In this document: one piece after another, positions 30,119-41,574 of the stretch
How the letters are laid out: every line of letters starts with the position of its first letter
How positions within the stretch are numbered: position 1 is the stretch's first letter
Origin: Cyprinodon diabolis
Lineage: Eukaryota > Chordata > Actinopteri > Cyprinodontiformes > Cyprinodontidae
Length of the DNA stretch: 64,000 bases
Assembly: GCA_030533445.1 (NCBI GenBank)
Contig: CM060071.1
Location: 2,648,520 to 2,712,519, forward strand
Direction of reading: 5' to 3'
Notes under the pieces: generated by a model
Databases searched by the model: none
What the model was told of the DNA's origin: nothing
The model's input: only the letters and a program-made list of their open reading frames with translations
Made by a program: the position numbers and the translations under genes

Positions 30119-33100
30119 AAACAAAAATGTTTTTTCTTAAAACCTGCTCTGTTGGTTCCCCTATCATTTCACAACTCATTGCCTCATAAAAGCAACTTTT
30201 CACAGTGAATTCCTTGAAAGTGTCTCAGTAACCAGAACTGAACTCGATTTACATTCTTTGAAAGTGGTGAACTGCCTCCAGCTGCTTCCTAAACTATGTT
30301 GTGACAGCAGGATTTACTTCAGGTTTGCTTTGGGGCGCTGCTGTGCATCAGCTTGTTTATTAGCCGCTGGCAGCAGATGGGGGGGGGGCTTCAGTAGGAA
30401 TAAGCTGCTGCTTTTGAAGATGCCCCTCTGTCTCTCTGGGCATCGGCACTGACATGTGGCACGTCAATGGCTTCAGTCACACAACTACTTCCTTGGTTTC
30501 ATTGTTGGTACAAGCAAACAACAGGTTTTGTAAATGGAAAGTGGGAAAAAAAATATGCAATCAAGAATTAAACTATAAAATGAGTTTAAATAAAAAAGTT
30601 TTTTGCTGTTTTTTTCCAAATCTTTTTCAACATTTTATTTTGTCATCATGTACTTTTTGTTAAAAATTTGTGTGTTTTTTTTTCAAATTCAAATCTAATT
30701 TAAAATAACATATTTCTTGACTGCACATGAACTTTCTCACTCTGAGATGTCTTCTTATCTCTTTTGTCATGATACTAAAATTTCAAACTACATGTTGATA
30801 CCCAGATAAATTTTCTATAGGATCAATTGAAGGCAAAAAGATGATTAATGTTATCATGACAAATCTCAACATTGAACATGGTCTTTCAATAGAATCACAG
30901 AAGCTACTTAAATAAGTGTTAATAAATGGATATAGAGTTTAAGTATTGAGTTTAAGTATTGTTTTAACAACCCTATGTTCAAGTCCTTAAAAGGTCTCAT
31001 TAAAAGTCTAAGGCAAAAACAGAGACTTCTGATCAAATCCTTCATGTTGACATGGATTTTCTTCAGTGTTAGAGGTAAATAATCTCACTAAATACAGGGA
31101 CAGGGAGGTTGGTCAGAGCTGATGGAAGAAACTAAATACATAACAACCCTGTCATGCTGCAAAATTGTGTTCTGTTCTGTTCTATTCTAAATAGGACAAG
31201 TTTAGAGTTAAATTCATAAATCATTGTATGATCAGGAGGCTTTAACCATCAAAAGGCTCCACTCTAACGGAGTAGATCTGTGTTCTTCACCCTCATTATA
31301 ACAGCATGGGTCACAAAGCAGGCCGCTTGCTTACATAATTACAGTGCATGACTGCAGCCAACAGAGGGTCTTTTCTTTGCTACGTGAAACAAAAGCAAAT
31401 CATTTTGTTTTTTTTGTAGAGCTAAAGAAATCTCCTGCTTAGATATTTGAGATGATACCCTTAAGAACAACATGCTTCCAGTTAAACCTGGAACGCCTCC
31501 ATGTAAATCATTTTTTTCCTCTGGCTGATATCGCATAAGAGTTGCAGACATGAGCCAAGTTTATGGATCAAGGGTTATTCACAAGAAGGCTCAGCCAAGC
31601 AAAGGCTGACTACTGAACATGTGGTTTTAATTTCACTATAACTATAACCATTTTATCCAACATAGTTTATTTGAGCTCAGCTCTTCAAGTTTTCATTCAT
31701 TTGAGTCATCTATAAAATAGGGGATAAGCTTTTCCCACTGAAATCCAACAATCTTATTCCAGTAATTTAAGAAGTAGGAAAACACCTTCTCTGGATTTGC
31801 TTGCGTAGTTAACACATGATGATTCCCAAAATGTTAAGCCACAAAACCTTTATTGGTTAAGGTGCTGCTAAAAATAGTCAGATTGTCATCTTCCCTCTGG
31901 TTTCTCTTTCAGGATTCACTTGGAGTTGGCTGCAGGTCCTGCTTGGAAGTTGGTCTCTGCACAGTTATGGGGGGGAATTCAGCAGAATGTGGTGCAATCT
32001 TATGAAGGAAGTGCTCGTTTATATCTGCAGCTTCTGCTGGGAAAAGAACACATAGAACATTAAATTTATGCTGTCTCTTTGGTAAAAATATAACATTTAA
32101 TTAATGATGTTCTCACCAGTTTGTAACGAGTATGAAAAAAGAATCTGAAGCGGAGTAGCTTAGCTTGCATCGGAATAAGAAATAAATTAAGAAATGGCAT
32201 AAATTACACTTCATTTTGACTCTGAAGTTAATATTAAAATAATTTTGCTAGTAATTACCTGGTCTGTGTAAAAACCTTCTTGAAGTGGGTTATTATAACA
32301 GAAGGGTTTTCTGATTATTCAATTGTTGTATTTTCCCATAGTTTATTCCTCCTTACTGTTACAATAAGATCATTATTGTTGTGTAAAAAACAATGGAGAC
32401 ATGCATCATTGAGTAGAGAGAAATGAAAGAGTCAGTAAGTTCATCTTTTGGCACAAAATTTCAACAATACCACTTTGGAAAAGTATGAGAACCTGTTAAA
32501 CTTTCACTTGTTCACTCTTTATAATTGATTGGGTTTTAAGAGCAAAGAGTAGAAAGAGAAGTGGAGAACAATTTTATTTGACACTAATAACATGTGAAGC
32601 AACATTTATGGAGGCCTTCCATGAGAAACACTCTTTATGTCCAACCATAACAAAAGTAAAAACATGTGACGTTTGCTAAACTACTGGGGCTTTAAGATAA
32701 ACTCTGGGCTTTGCTTGGATGTGACTAACAACTGAGGTTTTCAGAAACAGGAGTCTGAAGTTGGTGTTAAAAAAGGATAAGTATAGAAAAACGGTTATTG
32801 TTATTGTGAGATCAATAAAGTCAATCAACTGATCAAGTCAGGTACAGTAGAGGATATAAGGAGATTTCTCAAATAGTTGAATTGCATCTTACACTTTTAT
32901 AAACTGGTCATCTATGGGTCATTGATCAGGCTAAAAGAAGCACAATGACCAAGTTAGAAACCTCTCCATACTGAAGGGGTGGAGGAGAGTGGCCCATTTT
33001 ATCATTTCCTGTCCTGTAACTTTCTTCCATTGTGTCCCTGCACAATGTGTCCTCGACACAACTCCCTTCCTGAACCTGTGACGGTACGCTGAGCCGAACC

Positions 33101-33480
33101 CAGCCTTCATGTTCTTTTCCTTCAGTAGGATGCCTTGCCAGTGTGGCTTGGATCTACAGTGGAAAATCCACAGGGAGTGAGCTCACATGGGCAGGGACAG
33201 GCAGGAAGCTGTATTTCCCTGCCATGCCTGACCTAAAAGTTGTCATCATACCTGCATCATCAAAATCCAGGAGGTGGGCTTGAGGGCAGCACTGAAGGGA
33301 AAGCTGATTAGGTAATTTATTCTGATTACTTCTATGGAGCATTTAATGAAAATGATAATAATCTATATATTTTGAAAGAATCCTTAAAGTAGTACAAGAT
33401 CACAAGTTATATAAGCTGGAAGATGTGCAGTAAGATAAAATAATTATAGAATTGCTTAATAAAAGAAACGGACCTCTTTA
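30119..33480. other. Intergenic, no gene recognised
   Basis: Short frames only. 31100-31140 (GGACAGGGAGGTTGGTCAGA) faintly resembles decayed Tc1 transposase sequence. A 9-bp G run lies near 30380. Confidence 0.3.
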
Positions 33481-33560
33481 TGAAGTTTAATACTGCTCGC
33501 ACTCATCATCTTCCGCTTTATCCAGGAACAGGTCACAGGGCAGCAGTCCTTCGTAGAGAC

Positions 33561-33593
33561 AATAAAAATAATAATAATAATAATAATAATAAC

Positions 33594-33634
<41 letters not shown>

Positions 33635-33960
33635 ATTTATTTTATAAAGCACTAACAGATCTCAAAATACTATTAAGGAAAAGTCAAAACAGAGAAGAGC
33701 ACACACCATGTCAAGAACAATTTCAATGAGGTGGAACAACAATAAAACAAGATAAGATCCTAATAAGAGCTTATTGGTAGGCTTTTTAAATTAAAAGGTT
33801 TTTATTCCAAGGATTTTAGGAGCTCTGAGGTAGGCTGGGAGGGAATTCCACATCCGTGAAGCTGCAGCCTTAAAAGCTCTGTCCACCATCATCTCCAGCT
33901 TTATTCTGGGTGAACTGAGGGGATGAGTGTTGGTGGAGCGGAACTTCTGCTGCTTCTAGG
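33561..33960 (-). mobile_element. Dispersed repeat with (ATT)n tail
   Basis: An AAT array at 33561-33633 directly adjoins sequence that reads, on the minus strand, towards GCACTTTATAAAATAAATGT and then the ATT tail. The adjoining part includes GAATTCCACATCCGTGAAGC. This looks like the 3' end of a retroposon whose tail became the microsatellite. Family not assigned. Confidence 0.4.
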
Positions 33961-34082
33961 TGAATGGAGACTCCAGAACTTCCCTCTACTGACACCTATT
34001 AATGCAAAGAGAGAATATGACATCAGAAATTAGATCATTTTCTTTCACTTCCCTCATTTAATATTTTTTGGTAAACACTCAC

Positions 34083-34374
34083 CATCATGACCACTAGCAA
34101 AAACAAAATGAGTCACCATTAAGTCTTCCGGAAACAGCCTCTCCACTGCCCTGATCATTTTTAGCTCAAAATGTTCCGCTTCTATGATTAAACTATTGCT
34201 GATGTGTGGTATAAAGTAACCAAAAGAGTTGAATGTTTTTATCTTCAAAAAGTCTTTGCTCTCTTTAGCTGATGAACCTTTAAATAAATGGTTAGACGGA
34301 CTTTCAAAAAAACAACCGGCTGGTTTCTTATGAATGAGGAAGAAACTTCTAAATGGTTCTTGGTTTCTCTCCAA
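34083..34374 (-). pseudogene. Possible exon of an unrecognised protein, donor present
   Basis: The minus frame runs WLERNQEPFRSFFLIHKKPA, then SSAKESKDFLKIKTFNSFGY, then SLIIEAEHFELKMIRAVERL, and ends SGHDG at a consensus donor GTGAGT (34082 downward). Composition looks like a globular protein, unlike random AT-rich sequence. Upstream, the same frame shows two adjacent stops (TAA, TAG) after FDHQGINTLLQ, so an intact exon would have to begin after them, or this is a pseudogene. I do not recognise the family. Confidence 0.35.
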
Positions 34375-34854
34375 CCACTATTATTGCAGCAGTGTGTTGA
34401 TACCCTGATGGTCAAAACAGTTTCTGAAAACGCGGGAGACTTTAGTGAAATCAAACTAATATAAGAAGAACATTAACTAACTATTATTAAATAAATATAG
34501 TGTAATTATATTTTTGTATTAAAATTATAAAACTAATACATTTTTGATAAATGGTGGATTTACAGAAGCAGATTTTCCACGGGGAATATATGTAGTAATA
34601 GTCGTCAGACAAAATCAAAGTATGTATAGGCTGTTTCCTTGGATGGATGACCCAATTAATCACAGATCAATCAATTAATCAATCAGTTAACCAACCAAAC
34701 ATTCAGGCTTTCTATTTTAAGGCACAACCCAAACAGCCAAAATCTAAACAACTAAAGATTTCTTGCACTCACATCTTAAAAGTGCATTATTAAGAAAATA
34801 ATTAAACCTAAACCTTTTGGTATTTAATCCAATTTAATGTTTTACTGATTTCTA

Positions 34855-35065
34855 TGGAAGAGGAGTAGGGCCACTGAAAAAAAAAGTTAACTAATTTTTA
34901 AATTTTATTTCAGTTTAGTATGGGAAAAAAGTCAGAATTCTGACTTTAATTTTAAAAATTCTGACTTTTTTTACTTTTTTCCCCCATATTAAACTGAAAT
35001 AAAATCTAAAAATCAAATCATTTAAAAAAAAACTTTTTTTTTTCAGTGTCCCTAATCCTCTTCCG
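34855..35065. mobile_element. 211-bp palindromic MITE with TA target site
   Basis: Nearly the whole element is a palindrome: GGAAGAGGAGTAGGGCCACT at the left is mirrored by GTCCCTAATCCTCTTCCG at the right. TA stands just outside each end (34853-34854, 35066-35067). A TA duplication suggests Tc1/mariner-type mobilisation. Transcripts would form one long hairpin. Confidence 0.65.
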
Positions 35066-35430
35066 TAGTTTTTCAATTAGTAAAGTTGTAAATTACATTC
35101 AAGAGTTGAGAGAAAATATTTGCTGAAGTAGTTATTTAAAGGAGATTTAAGTTTTTAAAAAAAATCGACGAATATTTTTTTTTTTTGCATGATAAAAAGT
35201 CTTGTTAATTTAATAATAGCAGTTAAATAAATAATATTTAAAATTACATTTTTTTCTCAGAACTCAAGTGGTGAATTGTAGAAGAAGGATCAAAGAATGT
35301 AGATGTAAAATTATATTAACCAATTGCTACATTAAATATTTATTTAAAACAATCTTCATGCAGTTAATCCAACTTTCATTTAAATGTTGTTGGAAGATAA
35401 ATGTTTGTTAGGACATGTGACAGCGGGTGG

Positions 35431-35438
35431 TGACGTCA
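35431..35438. promoter_or_regulatory. Upstream CRE palindrome
   Basis: A perfect TGACGTCA, about 540 bp before the cytohesin ATG. Together with the copy at 35598 it suggests CREB/ATF input. Confidence 0.5.
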
Positions 35439-35584
35439 TAGCCCTCTAATTGAGATATTTAGCAGAAATAAATTAAGACTTAGTATCCTGACCCTGCATC
35501 GAGGCAGGGAGCTGACCAAAACAACTCACCCATTGTGGCACAGCGCGCGCGCGTTGTGCATGCAGCAAAGGTGTGTGCGGAGAT

Positions 35585-35605
35585 GGGCGGGGCCTGGTGA
35601 CGTCA
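35585..35605. promoter_or_regulatory. GC box plus CRE in the cytohesin promoter
   Basis: GGGCGGGGC (35585-35593), an Sp1-type box, is followed 4 bp later by a perfect CRE, TGACGTCA (35598-35605). CpG density is raised from about 35540 (GCGCGCGCGCG) to 35840, with no TATA box, as at CpG-type promoters. Transcription probably starts shortly downstream. Confidence 0.6.
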
Positions 35606-35978
35606 ACCCGGTTGGTGTGTGAGCGTGTGTGACCGTGAATTCAGGCGGAGCAGATAGAGGATGGAGGACTGGAACGAAGGGACGGAGAAGCAGCCGCCTC
35701 ACATCTCACCCCGATAAAAACACGTCCACGCGTGACGAATCGTGTTAAATCCACGCTAAGAGTTCGGATTGCATTTCCTCTCTTTCCTCGTTTTGTCGCA
35801 GGCAGCAGCCGCGCGTCGCTTCTCTTCTCCTGGCGGTGAAAACAGAACCGGCTCTGGCTTTTATGTGGCTGGAGAGAAAATCCTGTTAAAAAAAGGGAGG
35901 AAAAAAAAAAAACAATCACAGCAACATTTCACGCGAGGTTTCACACCTTCTTTCTTAACAGTCACGGATCCCGTGGAA

Positions 35979-35997
35979 ATGGATGAAGACAATTATG
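35979..35997 (+). CDS. cyth3: Cytohesin-3-like, first coding exon
   Basis: ATG at 35979 in the context GGAAATGG encodes Met-Asp-Glu-Asp-Asn-Tyr and then one G, followed by the donor GTAAGA. The split codon joins the exon at 63577 to give Val, so the protein starts MDEDNYVPEDLSLEERDEL. Cytohesins begin this way (a short acidic head, then VP.DL..EER.EL), and PEDLSLEER is closest to cytohesin-3. Cytohesins are Sec7-PH exchange factors for ARF GTPases at membranes; the Sec7 and PH domains lie beyond the window. The 5' UTR is within about 35640-35978. Confidence 0.8.
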
Positions 35998-36030
35998 GTA
36001 AGAATGGTCTGACTGGTTTCCACGGAGTGA

Positions 36031-36830
36031 CTGGATGGATGGATGATTGGATGGATGAATGATGGATGATGGATGGATGGATGGATAGATGGATGGATGA
36101 ATGATGGATGATGGATGAATGATGGATGACTGGATGGTTGGATGGATGGATGGATGGATGGATGGATGGATGGATGGATGATTGGATGGATGAATGATGG
36201 ATGATGGGTGGGTGGATGGATGGATGGATGGATAGATGGATAGATGGATGGATGACTGGATGGATGGATGATTGGATCGATTGATGACTGGATGGATGGA
36301 TCACTGGATGGATGGATGATGGATGGATGATTGGATGGATGGATGATGGATGGATGGATGGATGATTGGATGGATGATTGGATGGATGGATGATTGGATG
36401 GATGGATGATTGGATGGATGGATGGATGGATGATTGGATGGATGGATGGATGATGGATGGATGGATGGATGATGGATGGATGGATGATGGATGGGTTGAT
36501 GGATGGATGGATGATTGGATCGATTGATGATGGATGGATGGATGATTGGATGGATGGATGGATGATTGGATGGATGGATGATGGATGGATGGATGGATGG
36601 ATGGATGGATGATTGGATGGATGGATGATGGATGGATGGATGGATGGATGGATGATTGGATGGATGGATGGATGGATGGATGGATGATGGATGGGTTGAT
36701 GGATGGATGATTGGATCGATTGATGACTGGATGGATGACTGGATGGATGGATCACTGGATGATTGGATCGATTGATGATTGGATGGATGGATGGATGATG
36801 GATGGATGGATGATGGATGGATGTATAAGA
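36031..36830. repeat. 0.8-kb (GGAT)n array at the start of cytohesin intron 1
   Basis: GGAT units are broken by GATTGGAT, ATGATGG and rarer GATCGATTGATGA variants (near 36274, 36513, 36713, 36766), giving a patchy higher-order pattern. It starts about 34 bp after the exon 1 donor. Confidence 0.95.
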
Positions 36831-39800
36831 TGATCAGGTCTCATTGGGTGAGGTATTTATTTTTCAGATTCTGTCTTGATCATTTAATCTATTCAGACGG
36901 TAATAAACAAAGAGCCTGATGGCTTTATAAACACTGATGATCTCTGTAGGTGTGAAGCTCTCCTTTTCAAAGTGATGATGGAGGTGGCTGCATGTTTGTT
37001 CCATGTTTCCTCAGTCAGACATCTTTCTGTTGGGCTTTGATTTGTCTCTCATTTTCATCTGGCGCCTTCTCAAGCCTCCAAACTGCTGGAAATCAATCCG
37101 CTGAGAGATTGGCAGACCTTCATGAGCCACATAGAAATGGCTGACTGGACGCCCCCCCCCCCCCCCCCCCACACACACAGTGGTTAAGTTTGGGAACAGT
37201 GGGGGTTTTCTAATATAGTGTTTTTAAACACTTTTACCTGATGTTTTTCTGCTTCAGCACAGCTGATTTCCATTGGTGGCTGATTAACAGCCTGCTGAAT
37301 GCTGTTTATCTGAATCAGCTCTGTTAAACCAGAGAAAATCTGCAGCAAAGTGTGCCTAGAAGACCATGGTTCAAGAACATGGTGTGCACATGCTAGATAA
37401 TACTGATAATAGATAATAGGTTTGTTGACTGCATTCTGTACTTTTACATACAGCAAACCTAAAGAAACACCCAGTTTCCCCCTTCAGAATCTAGACTGCA
37501 GAAGTTGCATTCGTTAAACTTAAAAGCTGAAACTTAGGAGTAAGAATGAAACATTGCATCCAACAGTATATTAGAATATATACTGTTATATATATATGTA
37601 TAAAACGTGTCATCACATGCTGAACACGTCTAAATCCTGTTGTGTTTCTGTTTCCAACCAACTGTGATGTGTTATACTTGGTATGCTGTATTTACTGAGT
37701 TGGAACTACATTATGAGTCTTGGCATCACTAGTTTAAAAGCATGTCCATGTGTTTAAATGGGCTAGTCAAAGTTCTTACCAAAATAAAATCTATTCATTC
37801 TGTGGAAAACTTAAATCTTGATGTTCACAGATGCTCTTTCCAGCCTGACGGTGCTTCCTTTGCACTTCCTTTGGTTTTGCTTCATCAGATGCTTGGAAAT
37901 CCTTGTTAGGAGCAAAAACCTTTAAGCTTCAGACAGGCATTGGAAATGTGCTGATGAAGTTAAACATTTTATTGGTTACTGAAAATTTCTGGGATATATT
38001 TTAGTAATTAGATTTCACATCTGTTTTTTCTTTATGTAATTAGTAATTTTAGGTTATTTATTGATTTTGGCTCTAATTATTCAAAATCAACTAATTTGTG
38101 TTTACTGCAGTATTAGAAATAGCTGTTATTAAGAAATAGAAATGCAATGCTTTTAGAATAATATGCTAAAAAGTTAAGTTAAAAGTAAAAAAATGTTAAA
38201 TCTGTTAGAAAAGAGTTTTTGCTAATGAGACGGATTATTTTTATCATACAGGTTGCAATATTAACTCACTGTATGTAATCAGGGTGACTTTCTTTTGAGA
38301 TATTAGAAAAATCTCTTTTTTTTTAAGAAAAAAGCTTTTAAAGAAACCAATGAAATTTGACTGATATAACTCTTTTGGGACATAATAAAGGGGATCAATG
38401 AAACATCTCTCTATTGCAGCTGCCAACTAGACTCCTATGGTTTCAGAAAAGCTCTTTTTCATTAACGGCCCGACTGTCACGCTGTCACTGGTCAGTCGCT
38501 GGTATTCGGCCTGATCAGAATGACTTCAGCCAGGCTTGTGTAGCAGTAGCTGCTCCCTCTCTCACACAGTGTGACATCACCTCTGCAGCTAATCAATAAG
38601 GATTATTTTTCTCTTTTAATAAAGGTGATATCTACGAGTTTAACTTCTCACAGCCAGTATGTAGCGCACTGAGCTCTGTGCTGTCTGTCGGGCTAATTGC
38701 GAGGTCTGCTAATGCTAATAGTTTAAAGGGGATCTGGCATCTGCATGGCCTCTGAGCCCCTCCTCTGCTTCAGGGACACATCAACTCTTAAAAGCTGATG
38801 TACACTCTTGCTTTGCTACTTATTTTGTTTTTCTTTGAGTTGATTATTAAGATAATATTTTACCAAAATGCAACAAATACTAAATATGAGCAGTTTTATT
38901 TCAACCTAAAACTGCTCTCCATGTGCATTTTGAAAAGTTTATGCGTACAGATTCCGACTTCAACGTCCTAATCCGGGTGCAGAATCTTTTTGCGTCAATG
39001 TTTGCATCATAACCAGAATGAAATGTTTATCGTTCGGACATGTCAAAAATTGCAAAAAATGTTATCTTTTTTCTAAATAATATTTTCATCATGAGCTGCT
39101 GTGGATGCATTATTTTGGGGAAATTAATCTTCTGGGAGAAAAATGTATGTTTGACCTAAGATAAGATGACTAATAAGCAGACCTGACTGTCAGCATGCGT
39201 ACTGCCTGATCATGTCCCTCAGAGGCCCCCTGCAGTATCACAGCCTGATTCAAAGGTTCCTCTGTATTAAATGCGACCCTAAAGCTCCTCTCGCAGCAGC
39301 TGTCGGTTATCGTTGGTTCCTCTGAACTACATACAGAATGTTTCTGAGCTGATAATTCAAACCGCCTTGTGGGGCTGAAGGCAGCGGAGGAAGCGTGGTG
39401 TAAACAAACAGCTGTGGTCCGATAACAGCGTGTCGGTTAAACTCAGAGATTAGCCAAAGGGGACAATAATGTGACCTTTTCAAGAGTTCACCTCCATGAT
39501 AAGGGATAATTAAACTGATATGGAAAATGTGGATTTAATGTGTTGCAATATTCATAAACCATGATGTGAGAACTTCATCTCCGTGAGCTCTAGTGATAAA
39601 CAGTGAAGCTGAAACGAGCGTTATGTGGGCTCCATTTAACCTGGCCCCTGGGTGACAGGAAGTGAACACAGAGGCATGCTGTCCATGTAGAGTCAATCAT
39701 TAACATAGTCAACCGTAAATGTTAAAACAAATGAAGGGCCCTGTAGTGTTTGCTTACACTCTCACTGCCTGTCACACCTCACTTAACATTGTTCATATGC

Positions 39801-40761
39801 ACACTTTGATACGCTGGTTATCACAACACACACACTTAGCGCTGTTATATCTGTCTCTGTCACACACTCTGATGGTAAAATTGAATACAGCAAAGCTAAA
39901 GCTGCATAATTTAAAGGGTTTAAAGTGTGTCTGTTTTCAGTTTATGGCAAAATAAAAATGAATGAAATGAAGTGGAGTTAAGTTCAGGCCCACAAACGTT
40001 TGATTGGATGAAGGTGACCCTCAGAGCACAGAAAAAACCCACATGTTTGGATTAAGGCTCATAATGAAGCAGTATGTTGAACATTCAGACAACATTATTA
40101 AAGTAATAAAGTTATAATCCTTTGTAGACGTAAAAAAAACTCAAAACCAAATTACTATAATTTAATTAAAATGGATCTTTTTTTTTGGTTCAAAATCAAA
40201 GGCAAAAACATTATTATATTAGTTGAAATATGAAGTGCAGCAGAGGTGAACCAAGAAAAAAGGGCTGTTCATGAAAGACAACATAATTTTAACCAAATAC
40301 AGAAACAGCAATAATTTAAATGTTTAAAACAACTCAAATTGTGAGAAATGAGTTTAGATTATAAAACAAAGATGCCTGATAGAGAACTGCAGCAATATTT
40401 CTGTAGAAGCAAATTCAGCCGCTGTGGTAACAGTAGAGGAACAGGACATAAAATACTATCACTAACCTCTGACATATCGAGTGTTTCAGATGCTCTTACT
40501 CCATCATAAGGTTTCCAATCTTGGGCTTGGTGACTTTCATATGTGCTCTGAAGGAATGATGAAGTTAAGAATTTATAGGGGATTTATGCTGCCTGCTGTA
40601 CTTACTTCAGGGCAGGGTGTAAGAAACTAGACTGGACTTTAAATCTGACTTGGAAGAAACTGGAAGGAATCATAAGTTTGAAACCTGACAGTTGCTCTGG
40701 CTTCAGATGGTGGATAATAATGAGATAATCTGAAATTGCTGACTGAAGTTAAAACACTTGT
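36831..40761. other. Intron sequence without recognised genes
   Basis: Contains a C19 run (37152-37170) followed by (AC)5. Around 37250-37340 is a decayed dispersed repeat related to 24640-24755. No exon-like frame was found. Confidence 0.35.
37152..37170. repeat. Poly-C run
   Basis: Nineteen C in a row, then ACACACACA. The length is likely polymorphic and prone to sequencing error. Confidence 0.9.
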
Positions 40762-41574
40762 TGTCATGATTTTATCTAAAGTTCGGACCCACATGCAGTG
40801 AAACCAATTCAGAGAGACACAGATGAAATTTAACAGGTTTATTGAAGAGTTTATGCTCGGTGCGGAGTTGCTCAGAATTCAGCTCGACCGGAACTGGAAG
40901 GTGAAGGGAAGACAAACGATTAGTTCAGGCTCAGTGGGAAATTTCATTTGTGGATATGGGGAAGAGGATCTGGTTGTTGACTCACTTTTCTAGAGAAGTT
41001 GTAGGATCTTTGACTCCAATCTGTGTGCTGTTTTCCAGTGTTATTCTGATTTGGTAGAGGGCGGAACAGGGTTTACTCAGAACTCGGATGGTTGTTGGTG
41101 AACGGAGAAACTGGGTGCCACTCAGATTTCCTGCGGTACCTGAACAGGTCGTAATGGAGATGATTCCCTTGCTCAGAGAGTTAACTCAACGTCCTCTTCA
41201 AGGAAGAAGGATCCAAACCTCCTGTTTGAATCCCCAACTAGGCTTGAGGCTCAGTTGATTCCTTCAGGGAGAGAAGGTCCGGAAAGATCCAGTTTGCAGG
41301 ATGACTTCCTGCCGAGAGGCAAAGACAAAAACGAGGTTAAAACTCAGGTAGAACAAGAACTCAGTCTTACTCAGCAAAAACTCAGCTTGGCTAGAGGACC
41401 CAAAACTGGCAAACACTCTGACGTCGATGTAGTGGCAATCAGCAGCTTAAGAGCACCCCGTTAACGAGGCAACCATCATCAGGTGTGTGAGGAGGTGGAC
41501 CAGAACCAGGCGCCCCCTGCTGGTGGAAGGGAGAACAAAACAAAAAGACAAGAACACAGACTGTAGTCCTGACA
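40762..41574 (-). mobile_element. Solo LTR with 5-bp target duplication
   Basis: 813 bp begin TGTCATGATT and end TAGTCCTGACA, so the TG...CA termini lie within a short inverted TGTCA/TGACA. CTTGT stands on both sides (40757-40761, 41575-41579). On the minus strand AATAAACCTG (near 40845) would be the polyadenylation signal about 80 bp before the end, which suggests minus orientation. No second LTR or internal coding region adjoins it, so recombination probably removed the rest. Superfamily unknown; 5-bp duplications fit Ty3/gypsy and others. Confidence 0.7.

Noticed and set aside
34878..35046. CACTG element ends at the inner AAAAAAA motifs
   Set aside because: The mirror symmetry continues outward to a TA on each side, so the true element is larger (34855-35065).
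35955..36755. 266-codon minus-strand frame
   Set aside because: Ile-His-Pro-Ser repeats from the GGAT array.
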